NCBI GenBank assembly: GCA_002270565.1
Contig: NQMI01000244.1
Span: 9,609 to 37,581 of the forward strand
Length of the DNA stretch: 27,973 bases
Direction of reading: 5' to 3'
From: Stenocarpella maydis
Lineage: Eukaryota; Ascomycota; Sordariomycetes; Diaporthales; Diaporthaceae
Numbering within the stretch: position 1 is the stretch's first letter; every line of letters starts with the position of its first letter. Positions 1 to 9,876 of the stretch are shown here, one piece after another. The notes under the pieces are model-generated. The model was not told where the DNA came from. It did not search any database and saw nothing but the letters and a program-made list of their open reading frames with translations. A program made the translations under genes and the position numbers.

Positions 1-1159
1 AAGAAAGTAAAAAAACTATAAAGGTTCTTAAAAAAGATTTAATAATTAAGATTTAAAAATATAAAAGAGAGTTTAAAGTTAAGCTAGTAAATAGCTATAA
101 TTAAATAAAATATAGTTCTAAAATTAATTTAAGGCCTTTGGTAATCCTTATATTTAGGAATAGAAAATAGTAAAGTTATAATAACTTATTTTATTAGAAA
201 AATATTTTCTAATATTATTACTTAAAAATAAACTTAATTGAAAGTATCCTTAGATACTATTATTAAATTAGTATATTAGAGTGTCCTAAGTAGGCCTTTT
301 TAAATTATATATATATTTAATATAATCTATTAGGGAGTATAAGTTTATATAAGAAAGGCAGCTTAAATTAAGAGGAGGGTTATAAGTAGTAAAAGTAAAC
401 TATCTAGAGATTAGATTATAGAAAGTATATTCTACTAAAGCCCTTTTACTCTAATAAGCAAAAGATAAGGCGCCTTTCATATAATAAAAGAGATAATAAG
501 GAAAATAAATAGTATAAAATAAGAAGTTAAAAAGAAGACTAAAGATAATACTTCTATAATATATAAGATTTAATTTAAATATATATAATATAATACAATG
601 TAAAAAAAAAGTTTATTGTTTTAAATTAAAACTTTTAAAAGTAATATAATAAGTTTTCTTTTTATAACTAGGTTATAGCTTTCTTAATAAGTATATTATC
701 TTATATTTTATTATCGTAAACTATTTATATTTATATAATATAAAATAAGTAAGACTTAAAAGAGATATATAAGCTTTATATCATTTTCTGAAAATAATGA
801 GTATACTTTGCTAATTAAATAATTATATTAAGTAAGTCCTTAGTTTATACCTTTTTATAAACTAAATTATATAAAAGATACTTACTTTAATTATTAGTAA
901 ATAATTAATAAATATTAGCTATTTATTAATAGTATTTTAAAACTTAATTAAATTAATAATTAGCTTTATTATATAATAAAATTTAGTTCTATATTTTTAT
1001 ATTTGTTTTAGCTTATTAGTAAGTAAAATATATAGACCCTTATTTTAAGCAATTTATATAAGTATATATAAAGCTTATTTAAACTTAATAACTTTAATTA
1101 TTATATATAACCTTAATTATGACTTTAAATTTAAAAATAAAATATTTATAAGTATAAGA

Positions 1160-1196
<37 letters not shown>

Positions 1197-1345
1197 TTAA
1201 ATATTTCTACTTTTAAGGCAGTTAAATAAGGCTTGAAGTTAAGTAACACTCTAAACCTAATAAGCTAACTAATATTATTAGCTAATTAGTAAACTATATT
1301 ATAGTTAATTATATTATATTATCTTATTAAATATCCTACGTCCTT
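1..1345. repeat. AT-rich, RIP-like gene desert
   Basis: The stretch is almost entirely A and T, very rich in TpA and poor in C and G, and switches abruptly to ordinary composition near 1345. No open frame of useful length is present on either strand. This is the expected look of a transposon or other repeat heavily mutated by RIP (C-to-T on both strands) in filamentous ascomycetes. No terminal repeats or transposase residues can be recognised, so the original element is unknown. The RIP reading is inference from composition; AT-rich heterochromatin of another origin is possible. Confidence 0.75.
1164..1195. repeat. (TA)n microsatellite
   Basis: An uninterrupted run of about fifteen TA dinucleotides lies inside the AT-rich desert. 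It is a simple repeat with no other visible role. Confidence 0.9.
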
Positions 1346-2607
1346 ATAATAGGTAGTAGTTTAAAAATGCTAGAGCAGTTCAGTTCAAGTATTCAAGCTT
1401 TTGCTAGCTTCTGTCACATCGCAACTGCCGCTAGACACATGTTAAAGTGGTCTTGTTCTAGCTGGCTTAGTAAGTGCTGGGCGCAAGAATATTGCATAGA
1501 GGATATACACCATGCTGGTTAAATTACCGTTAGTATATTACTTCTAGTATTAGATAGGTGCTCTTGGTTAAACTACTGATATCTGACTTGTCCGCCGTGC
1601 CATTAAAGTGCTTTCTTTGTAGTAAGTTACTCCCTTCCAATCCACATGTTGCCTATATGGGCCAGACTGATCCATAATCTCTCTATGAGCATGGACTGTA
1701 AAATTAAATGTCCTTGTAGTTTACGATAGAAACTGATTGACAGCTGGGCCCGGGAGGAAACACTGGGTTAGTAGCAGCATTGGTTTTGGATTATTGGCCA
1801 TTGAATACAATGTGCATTAAGACCGCCTACCCTGGCTTATAGTGACACTGAATTATGATCCCAGATACTTAGCCACCTTTCAGTGGGACTCTAGGAACTT
1901 TGCAGTAGAGGTCTAGGAATAGCGACGTTCATGAAAAGGGATAAGGCAAGCTGTGTAAGACTGTGTAGGTATAGACCACAGAGTATAGCCCGCATCATGA
2001 CCATGCGTAGTCCTTCAACATAGGCGTATTCAAGGTACGGTGCATTTCAGAGGAAGACGATAAATTGGGTCCACTTGAGGGTCCATATGTCCCAAATTAT
2101 CTGTAATTGATACTGTCTGGCCATCGTCTGAGTGGACCTAATGGATTTTGGTTACTGCATATACATCGTGGGAACTGGACCCCCTACTAAGTTAGGCATT
2201 CCATTTAATTTCAAGATGTCCCTCCTAGCATGTATAATCTTACTGGATACGGTTCTCAGAGGTCTTCCAAACATAAAGGATCTTTCAAACCCAGGATTAA
2301 AACCCATAAAAGGACTGCAATTGGGGCATGATAACGATGGTAACAACAAAGCCTCTTCTCGCGGTAATAAAGGGTCACATACACCTGCCCTTCTTTGTGT
2401 TATAGGTCCTTTGCGGTACTGAACCATGTCATGCCGCTAGTATGAAAACGGATGTTGATTGTCCTACAAAGTATCTATGTTTCAATAAGTAGATAGAATC
2501 TTTACTGAACGTTATGGTGTTAAATTTGTCAACCCCCAAGAGCCAAGGCAGGACTTCCCAGAAAAGTCTTTCAACACGAAGGAATCCTCTCACACCTCAA
2601 CATAAAC
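1346..2607. other. Intergenic, no gene seen
   Basis: Composition returns to near-normal. The longest open frames (about 90 codons, on opposite strands around 2132-2427) overlap each other antisense, have no recognisable motif and no splice-linked neighbours. I see no gene here. The stretch contains whatever promoter serves the ORF at 2608. Confidence 0.6.
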
Positions 2608-3096
2608 ATGTCTAATCTGAATAGTCGACTTATTTGGGCTATTCGTGCCGGACTGGGGGTGGGTCTTGCATATGTTTTATCAGACAACCAGAGCAGGCCC
2701 GAGTATCACCCTCAGTTGTGCGAATTTATTACCCTTGTGGTCCTCGGCGCAACCTTCGTCCCCCAAGAATACTTCAAAGCACTGGGGAATCAGACGAGAA
2801 GGATTCTAAGAGACGCTGCATTTTTTACAGCATGGCTGATCACTGGTTTTGCGGCCGCGACAGTGGTCGCAGCCCTCAACAACGACGTTCTCCCCGCTTT
2901 TGCCCAGCTTCTCAGGGACTTGCGTCTGCGCTTTATTCATGTTGTACTCATGTTACTTCTCATATTTGCACCGCAAATCCCTTGGAGACGGCTTGGGAAA
3001 CTTATTCGAACCGTTGGAACCCCGGCCGAGGGAAGCGCGGCCCATGATGGCAATCACCTTTGGCGAGACTTAACCGAATGTTGGCGGAGCAATTAA
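2608..3096 (+). CDS. Orphan polytopic membrane protein (hypothetical)
   Basis: The single ATG-initiated frame encodes 162 residues. I do not recognise the family. About four hydrophobic segments are visible: a glycine-rich one near residues 12-28, one near 40-52, a clear one near 90-110 (AAFFTAWLITGFAAATVVAA) and a strong one near 127-146 (FIHVVLMLLLIFAPQIPW). Short basic loops separate them and the tail is hydrophilic, so the protein probably sits in a membrane. The ATG at 2608 is the first in frame. No intron needs to be invoked, but it could be one exon of a longer or decayed gene, since it sits between two AT-rich, RIP-like regions and has no close gene neighbour. Base composition is normal, so the ORF itself does not look RIP-damaged. 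Confidence 0.45.
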   Translation: MSNLNSRLIWAIRAGLGVGLAYVLSDNQSRPEYHPQLCEFITLVVLGATFVPQEYFKALGNQTRRILRDAAFFTAWLITGFAAATVVAALNNDVLPAFAQLLRDLRLRFIHVVLMLLLIFAPQIPWRRLGKLIRTVGTPAEGSAAHDGNHLWRDLTECWRSN

Positions 3097-4860
3097 CGTT
3101 TCCCCGAAGATTGATTACGAGTGCTTTTATTTGGATGCTCAGTTGTTACAAATAGAAACCAATGATTCATCTAAATGGCTAGCAACTGATGATGGGATGA
3201 ACTTTGCGAGAAACAACTTTTCCAGCCGACAGAGGATGGGATATGGCAATGGCTTTGATAAGGATGCTGTTCTCGCAGATGAATGATTACACCTTTACAC
3301 TAGGAGACCTCAGCTCGCAGAGATGCTGGAAATTATGAAGGGACTCTAGAAGACATAAGCAAACCGGGTCAAATTGTGTCCGGAGCCAATTATCAAGTAT
3401 TACGCAGTTCAAGTTGGGCACAATGAGACTGGATCTGTTTTGCCTGCCTAGAATCGAAGCGGCGGAAGCTTGGGGGGTTAAGGGCTCGACGCACATGCGT
3501 TGTGGAAATGTATACTCGTTGATAGGACCATGACTCTGGCATTTTTCGTGTTACTTCTTTAATTGCTTGTGTCTGAAAAACTTGTATATCAGACTTGAAA
3601 AGCCGTCCAAATGTGGGCTGACGCACAGGTAGTAACGAGGACCATAACGCGCAACAGGTTTTATAATCTAGGTTTCAGGCTGAAGCTTCGGCCTCGGGTA
3701 CCGGAACAGTGGTTGAGATGAAGATTGTCGAATAGACCTCCTAAGTCATGACTGTTTTATACGCTCCCCCTCCCTCCCCTCTTCTTGCTTTATCGTCCGA
3801 AAATGATGTTCAAGCAGTGTAAGCATAGACCTATAAGGTTCGAAGTAGTTATACCTGTTTCATTACCGTAACCGTTAGGTACTAGACTTAAAACAATGGT
3901 TTGTTCTACCAGGACCATTTCCTATCCTCAAACTGGGACCGGGTTTCTCTGATTATAGAGAATCCATAGCACTTATATTTCCCATCCTAGCATATCTTCG
4001 CATGTCTCATTGGGACCGTAATCGATATGGTTCCAACATTCCCAGGCTTTGTATGCCCCACGCTGGTGCGTCTTGCTTGCTTCTGGGCGTATTCTTCCTT
4101 GCTCTTCACAATAAAGTGGCGCAACACCACCCAGCCTCTCCTTAGCGGCAGGTGCCACCAATACTCGAGGACTTCCCAGTCTCAATGACCGTGACGGTGC
4201 CATTCATAGTCTTGGAGTCATACGGCGACTCTTGGATCTTATTGTAGAGGGATGGCTTTACAGTGCTCTTTATGTGCTCATTGCCGACTCCATACTCGTC
4301 CTCTAAAAGACTGTCCTCGTGTATATGCCCATTTGCGGTGCGTATCCACCCCATCAAACCCACTGTTCTTATTTTTGGATCCATGAGAAAGGGTTGCAAA
4401 ACATCCTGAAGAGTCTATTCGAGCATGAGGCCAAGGTATTCATTCAGATCCGTTTAAATTAAATCAAAGAATTCTAACTTCCAGAGTGAACGTTCAAAGA
4501 CGATCTTGTGAGATAGAGTAAGGAATTTTTTCGGTTATGCTTCGTACCGAATCTGAAGAACCACGATTAACAAATAAGAAGACAATATTGTCAGAACGAA
4601 AGTACCCATAAGTAAAGAACTAGCTACCCGTTCCATCTAATATACCGTCAGCTCTCAAGAGACTTGAACCTCATAATCATGTTCCTCGATTGATGAGAAG
4701 CTGTGTCAATTTGCTAGAAATATACACAGGCTTGATGAGTTGTAGATCACAGAAGGTTTGAGAGAGGTTGTCATCGCGGAACTCATTCATAGCCATGATG
4801 AGGGGCCTTGAATGGTCAAAATAGGCCACGAACTCCAAGGCGTTCAGAGTGATCCTTGAA
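3097..4860. other. Intergenic, no convincing gene
   Basis: Several open frames of 70-85 codons occur on the minus strand (for example 4142-4399 and 3973-4203), but they overlap one another, carry no recognised motif and do not join through good splice signals into a longer product. They may be remnants or chance. Nothing else is recognisable. Confidence 0.5.
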
Positions 4861-5215
4861 TCTTTTTAAAAGGCCTTTAAAGGAAAAGGCTCTTTAGAGA
4901 AAAGAATTACTTAAAGAGAAGAGCTATTTAAAGGGAAGGGAAGGGCTATTTAGAAGAAGAAAGGCTCTTTAAATAGAGGGGTAGAGTAGGGCTATCCCTA
5001 GCTATAGTAAGAATATTAAAGAGCTATAATAGGGGTTTTAGGTAAGTATATAAGAAATCTTTTTAAAGGTATTAAATTTATATAAGACTATATATATAGC
5101 TTTTTTATAGCTTTAGGTAAGTATATATAAATCCTTAGGTAGGCGCATAAAAAAGCTAGGTGGGCATATGTTGACTGGGTTAATTATATATATAGTATAA
5201 TTTTAGGGAAGCCCC
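4861..5215. repeat. Second AT-rich island with short purine-rich repeated words
   Basis: This island is bounded by ordinary sequence. Its first half repeats variants of AAAGGCTCTTTAAA and AAGGGCTATTTAAA several times, and its second half twice contains a TTTAGGTAAGTATATA-like word. Composition is strongly AT with many TpA steps, as in the desert at 1-1345. It is best read as a short RIP-mutated repeat remnant. No coding capacity or terminal repeat is visible. Confidence 0.6.
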
Positions 5216-5671
5216 CGAGCTAGAATTCTCACCTGGTTACTGTACTCGCCGTTGTTAATGCTAAAAATTCAGAACTACTATGCAATGTTTTTAACTAGCA
5301 GCCTATTGGTCATTGCATAAGTACCTAGGTAGCATCGGACTGTGCACGTATTTGAACCTGTACCATTACCTTAGTGGACTTGATCGGTATTCTAGGACAC
5401 TAAATCATATAGTCCAAGTACTTATAACAGCCATATATAACTCGTTTCCTAATATTTAAATTTATTTTTCTGTTCAGATGTATCACCATGCGGTTAGGCC
5501 AGGTCATTCTCTGTTCCCCGGTATGGCAAGAAGCTTGTGGTTCTGCCGGTGTAGCCTCCCGTTTTATAGGTCCGAACTTTCTGATTTAATCATTTTGCGA
5601 TGGAGCTATTCCTGTCGAATGTGTAATAAAGGCAAATATGGTGTGTCTATTCTCCAAGGGCACAATATAAA
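5216..5671. other. 3' flank of the Cip1-like gene
   Basis: There is no gene. An A-rich poly(A)-type signal (AAATAAAT on the minus strand, near 5459-5467) lies about 205 bp beyond the stop of the minus-strand Cip1-like gene and could end its transcript. The remainder is unremarkable. Confidence 0.4.
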
Positions 5672-6603
5672 CTAACATCCAATTCTGCTCGAGCTGACGA
5701 CAACGTCATCGTACCAGAAGGTGTTTGTATCACCGCCATAAGACTCCCAGCCGAAGTAGACGGCAGTGATCTTAGGCTTAATAGAGCTTCTCTGCCACTG
5801 TGCTGCGTTGGGGTTGGTGACACCTGGCTTAACAGTAAGGCCTGCGAGCGTGTTGTTGTTCAGCCAGGTCTCAATACTGCCATCGGTACCCAGATGGTAC
5901 TCAAAACACTGCCAGCTGCCGGTCGGGAGAGGAGCAGAGGTTGCGATGCCCTGGGGCGAGAGATCGGGCAGCGTCGCGTCATCAGACTCGCGGTTGTACA
6001 CTACAGTACTGGAAGTTAGCTTGTTGAAGAACCAAGAAGTTTCGTTGGAGATAGGGTGATACAGGACACAGTGTGACCATAGCTTCTAATATACAGGCTG
6101 GGGGGATGAGGTTGTTTGTCCGGAGCGGGTTAAAAGTGTCCCCGGGAGCTGCTTACTGAGGATCTTGCTCTGGCCGCCGATGCGAAGATGCTTGTTTTGC
6201 CCTTGTGCTGAGTCTGGCATTGTGATGAAGGAGACGTGTGAGTCCGTCAGCGCTTTGGAAGCCTTGCTATAGGTAGGATAACGCGTTAGGCTCAATGCTA
6301 ATACTTCACAGCTGCGGTGTTGTGGAGTGCTTACACATATGACCTAACATAGACATCACCGCTTGGGACTTTGGTTGTGCCAAAGAACATGTGCCCGCAG
6401 TAACCTCCGGCACCATCCACCCTCATCGAGTTCTTGCCGCTGTGGGCAGTTGAGCTGTCGAGGGTGACCTTGCCACCCTGGCTACAGTCGGGCGCATACG
6501 TGGGCCATTTCGTTTGATCCCATCCGGCCTCGAAATCGTCAGAGATTTGGCCAAGGGAGAAAGGCACAAGGGCAAGCGCGAATAGAGCAGTGTGGCAGAA
6601 CAT
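5672..6603 (-). CDS. Cip1-like secreted protein (cellulose-induced protein family)
   Basis: Three exons are deduced: 6603-6335, 6266-6157 and 6000-5672, separated by introns of 68 bp (GTAAGC, branch CTAAC, TATAG) and 156 bp (GTAAGC, branch CTAAC, TGTAG). They close in frame to 235 residues. A signal peptide is obvious (MFCHTALFALALVPFSLG, cut before Gln19). The mature part starts ISDDFEAGWDQTKW and carries HLRIGGQS, YNRESDDATLPDLSP and FEYHLGTDGSIETWLN, which I recognise as the core of the Trichoderma Cip1 family. That family has a beta-jelly-roll fold related to polysaccharide lyases, is co-expressed with cellulases, and its substrate is not settled as far as I know. Trichoderma Cip1 ends in a linker and CBM1; this protein stops at SSSRIGC, so it is catalytic-type domain only. 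It is extracellular and probably acts on plant cell wall. Neighbours are other secreted hydrolases. Confidence 0.9.
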
Positions 6604-6700
6604 TGTTGCGATTGGATATAGGTGATGTCAATGAAACACACGATTGACACGACTGACAGTGCAGCGAGATCAAGGAGGCCGGCTGGAGGCGAACACGCCA

Positions 6701-6713
6701 ATATATATATTTA
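6701..6713 (-). promoter_or_regulatory. TATA box of the Cip1-like gene
   Basis: AAATATATATAT on the minus strand lies about 100 bp upstream of the ATG at 6603, a usual spacing for a regulated fungal gene. A SYGGRG word of the kind bound by the carbon repressor CreA (CTGGAG, 6683-6688, plus strand) lies between it and the ATG; such short words also occur by chance. Confidence 0.55.
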
Positions 6714-7677
6714 TCCACAAAGGGAGTGGTTCCAATTGGCTCCTTCCGCCGGTGCTCCTGTACCGGGTATATGTGGAAGATATGACAGGCCCATGTACTC
6801 CGCACTCTACTTGCGATATTAGTCCGGAGAATTCGGCCCAAGATTCCCACGGAGCCAAACGGTCCTTGGGATCAACATGAAACGTAGCCACTAGTACCGT
6901 CAAATTAGATCACACCATGCTCAAAAAAGCGCCAGATCCCCAGGAGAACGGAAGAGAGAGTCCTGGGTTTGTGCGCAGGAGATGCCCGTTCTAATTGACC
7001 TCCTGCGGCTTAATTAGCTAGGCTGGTAATTAGCTAGTGCTCGTAACAAGCTTTCAGGGCTCGCTTGGCGGCTCGCCGGCCCCCATTCCTACCCAGGCAC
7101 AAAGTAAATTCGCAAAACTGACGCAGGAGCGAGTCTAGGAGAATGCTTAGACTATTTTCCTGCTGGCTGGATTGTGAGGGTGCTAAAACGTCATTGAATT
7201 AACCATACAATCTCACTCGTGCTTGCAGCCCTCTTCTGGACGACTATTACCTAGGAGGTACTTGGGTGACTCGATGGCACGTGGCACCCAGCCTTTTTGT
7301 CCGCTGGGGAACGCGAATTAGGACCTATCCTAGGCGCCAACTTCATTAATAGCACATGCTTACTTGATTCCTTACCTAGGTACACTCAAGCACCTGGACC
7401 CTCCCCCGCTCAAATTCTAAGCTAGGCAGTTATATGCATGTTCTACGAAGAGCAGAGATATCGAAATTTTCACCGTCCGGCTCATCAGGAGGTTCAAGCC
7501 ATTTGCATACATCACATCAATGACGGCTTACGATGAAACTTTTGGTCTACAGGGCAAATTCTAGTTCGATCAAAACCTGCCACGGGTTTAGTATTATCAC
7601 ATTAGAGATTTCGAAATTCCCCTAGTTGGATGTATTCCCCATTACATAGTTGGTATAAACTACATTCGACCTCATGC
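6714..7677. other. Intergenic between two minus-strand genes
   Basis: This stretch is the upstream region of the Cip1-like gene and the downstream flank of the subtilase. A TAATTAGCTA word occurs twice about 16 bp apart near 7010-7037. No gene or RNA structure was recognised. Confidence 0.5.
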
Positions 7678-9241
7678 CTATAGACCACTTCCGTTGTAGA
7701 TAAGTCTGTTAGGCGACCCCTTGGGGTCGGAAACGACGCCAGTGTGGGCAAGCTGAAGCAGCCTATCCTTGACCGCTGCGGGCGTTCCGAGCCCGGTCTC
7801 TATAGAACGCAAGTAGCAGATGAGTCCCGCGGTGATCGGGGTCGCCATGCTGGTCCCACTCTTGGTCAGAAACCCGGTGTCGGATCGGTAATCGGCGGAC
7901 ACAATGTCTTGCCCAGGGGCAAAAAAGTCCAGCTCCGGACCATAGTTACTGCCGAAAATGCCAGCGACAACCTGAACTCGCTTGCGGGCGGCATTCGTCA
8001 TGCCGATTGTTATGATCTCAGACACCCTCGCTGGTGATTGTTTTGAGGCAGGACCCTGGGGATGAGATTCTTGTTAGCTGCCAGAACGTTGTTTGAGCGC
8101 AAATAGAATGAACTGACATCTCCGTTTCCTGCTGCGGCAACGATTGTGATACCCTTGTTGTAGGCAGCACGTACGGCATCGTCCAGTGCTGTTGCAGTTG
8201 TCTCTGCACCTACATGGATCATTAGCCTTTCTGGCTGGCGATTTCCCTGGCGGAAACAACACAGCACTTACTCAGGGACATGTTGATGACCGAGGTCTCC
8301 TTCGCTCCTTTGGAAATAATGTCGTTGACAGCCCAGCTGAGGCCAGCCAACGTCTGAGAAGTTGAGCCCTGACGCCAGAAACTTTAGCATGACGGACCAG
8401 ATCACTGGCGGGTCTTGAGGTTTGGCACGTACGATTCCGTTGCCGAACACCTTAACATCAACCACCTTTGCCTTTTTTGCTACACCATTCACCTTCCCCA
8501 CGATAGACCCAGCAACATGAGTACCATGGGATTCATCATCGGAGTTAGTACCAGTCTGCTGCGTAGACCCTGGTACACGTTAATCACCTTGGTTCCAAAG
8601 CCGCACATGCTAGAACATCCAGAGCACAAGTATCAGGGAACTGTAGCAAGACAAGAGTGGTACCCACCTGTCACACCATTGAATCCCCAAATGGCACGGG
8701 TTCCCTCAAACTCCGAATGCGTCAGGCGGATCCCCGTGTCCATGACGTAGGCGGTTTGTCCCTGACCTGCACGATCATCATAGACATAGTCTTTCGATCC
8801 GTTGAGCCTGTGTGACAGATCACCAAGCGCCCACAGCGCGCCCGTCTGCGTCACCAGGGCACGCCTGCTGCTGCTGCTGCTGCTGCCGTCGGTGGTGGCG
8901 GTGTCGAGGTCGGTCTTCTCGACGTAGATGTGCTCGTCGGGCTCGACGCTCACGACCTCGGGTAGGTCGGCGATCACGGCTGCCGTGGCGCTGTCAAAGT
9001 CTCCAGAGTAGGCGTTGAAGTCGCCGATGTTGTACGTCTCCTTTATGCTCTCGTCCCGGCGGCCCAAAAGACCGCGCACGCGGAGCTGGTGGGCGGACAC
9101 GGACTCCGCAGATGAGCCGGGCTTCAGCTGGACGATGAATCTTCCCGGAATCGCCGTGCTTTGGCGCCTGGCTGGCTCTGTCGGCACAGCCAGCAAAGGC
9201 AGTGCGCCAGCGAGGATGCTGAAAAGGGCGGCCGCCTTCAT
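7678..9241 (-). CDS. Secreted subtilisin-like serine protease (S8, proteinase K type)
   Basis: Five exons are deduced: 9241-8668, 8569-8433, 8368-8272, 8209-8118 and 8055-7678. The introns are 60-100 bp with donors GTGGGT, GTACGT, GTAAGT and GTCAGT. All phases agree and give 425 residues. Layout: signal peptide (about 1-19), an I9 inhibitor propeptide (about 33-107, RFIVQLKPG to EPDEHIYV), a serine-rich linker (119-125, coded by a short triplet repeat), then the catalytic domain. The triad is visible: Asp168 (MDTGI), His206 (SHGTHVAGS) and Ser369 (SGTSMATP), with oxyanion Asn298 (AAGN). GSTSQTLAGLSWAVND and PASKQSPARV are family blocks and fixed the choice of acceptors. The enzyme is an extracellular endoprotease and looks intact. 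It is divergent from the M28 aminopeptidase across 635 bp. Confidence 0.93.
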
Positions 9242-9311
9242 GATGTCTGAGAAAGTCGTGGATGCTCAGCGATGGCGATAGATATGGCGGACCAGTGGCC
9301 CACGAAGGTGG

Positions 9312-9319
9312 ATATAAAT
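9312..9319 (-). promoter_or_regulatory. TATA-like box of the subtilase
   Basis: GATTTATATCC on the minus strand lies about 72 bp upstream of the subtilase ATG at 9241. Confidence 0.5.
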
Positions 9320-9782
9320 CTACTCAAGTAAATGCCAGTTTTCCTCTCCTATTTACCAATGCTGAACACTAGTGGACTCACCGTTGCATGAACGCGCCGT
9401 ATTTGCTGTCAAAATTATTCCTGATGCGGACGTATGCCCACAACGATCCAACTAGGCAGGGCATGGCCCTTGGAGGCTCTTGGCACAATGGCATAATAAT
9501 GGACTCCAAGGCCGAGGGCCAGGGTATCGCTTGGTGCGCCGGCCATGAGGGATCCAGTTTCTCCCTATCAGTTGTGCTACCACCTTCCCGGTCTGGACGC
9601 TAAGCTCTGGTATTCGCGCTTGGCTTTCTTTCTGAACTGCCGTATTCGAACATTCATCATCGTATACGGGTTGGACCTGCCGGTCCATTTTCGGCCACAA
9701 TTTGAGGAGGACCGTGGTGGTAATGCTGTTTACAAATGCATCTCTGAGAATGTATGGCGGGTAAAACTCGGCTGTGTTGGCT

Positions 9783-9790
9783 TTTATAAC
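9783..9790 (+). promoter_or_regulatory. TATA box of the M28 aminopeptidase
   Basis: CTTTTATAAC lies about 90 bp upstream of the ATG at 9877. Confidence 0.5.
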
Positions 9791-9876
9791 CCGGGTCCAA
9801 CAACGGTCTGTCCGATTTGCGACGCGAGGGGAAAACACGAGACCTCTGCGTGCCAAATCCTAAGCCGGCTTGCACT

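Larger units (their letters stand above)
9242..9876. promoter_or_regulatory. Shared intergenic promoter of the subtilase and M28 aminopeptidase
   Basis: This 635 bp lies between two divergent start codons. Each side has its own TATA-like box. Two words fitting the HGATAR consensus of AreA/NIT2 nitrogen GATA factors occur (CGATAG at 9276-9281 plus; TGATAG at 9565-9570 minus). Co-regulation under nitrogen limitation is a plausible inference from the gene pair, not something the sequence proves. Open frames here are overlapping and non-conserved, so I call no gene. Confidence 0.55.

Noticed and set aside
4142..4399. 85-codon minus-strand frame of fairly protein-like composition
   Set aside because: It has no recognised motif, no hydrophobic or repeat features and no good splice partner, so it may be a gene relic but cannot be supported.
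4650..4690. GAGGTTCAAGTCTC on the minus strand resembling a tRNA T-arm
   Set aside because: The stem does not pair over five bases, and no acceptor, D or anticodon arms could be found around it.
8041..8120. Stop codon in the subtilase after the AAGN motif
   Set aside because: A 62 bp intron (GTCAGT, branch GCTAAC, CCCCAG) removes it and brings the conserved PAS-x-QSPA block into frame.
8555..8686. Apparent frame break between exons 1 and 2 of the subtilase
   Set aside because: The acceptor at 8570 (TACCAG) restores the frame with the canonical GTGGGT donor and a good branch site, so the gene is intact.
8870..8884. GCTGCTGCTGCTGCTG triplet repeat as an independent feature
   Set aside because: It is the coding of the serine-rich linker between the subtilase propeptide and catalytic domain, so it is described with that gene.
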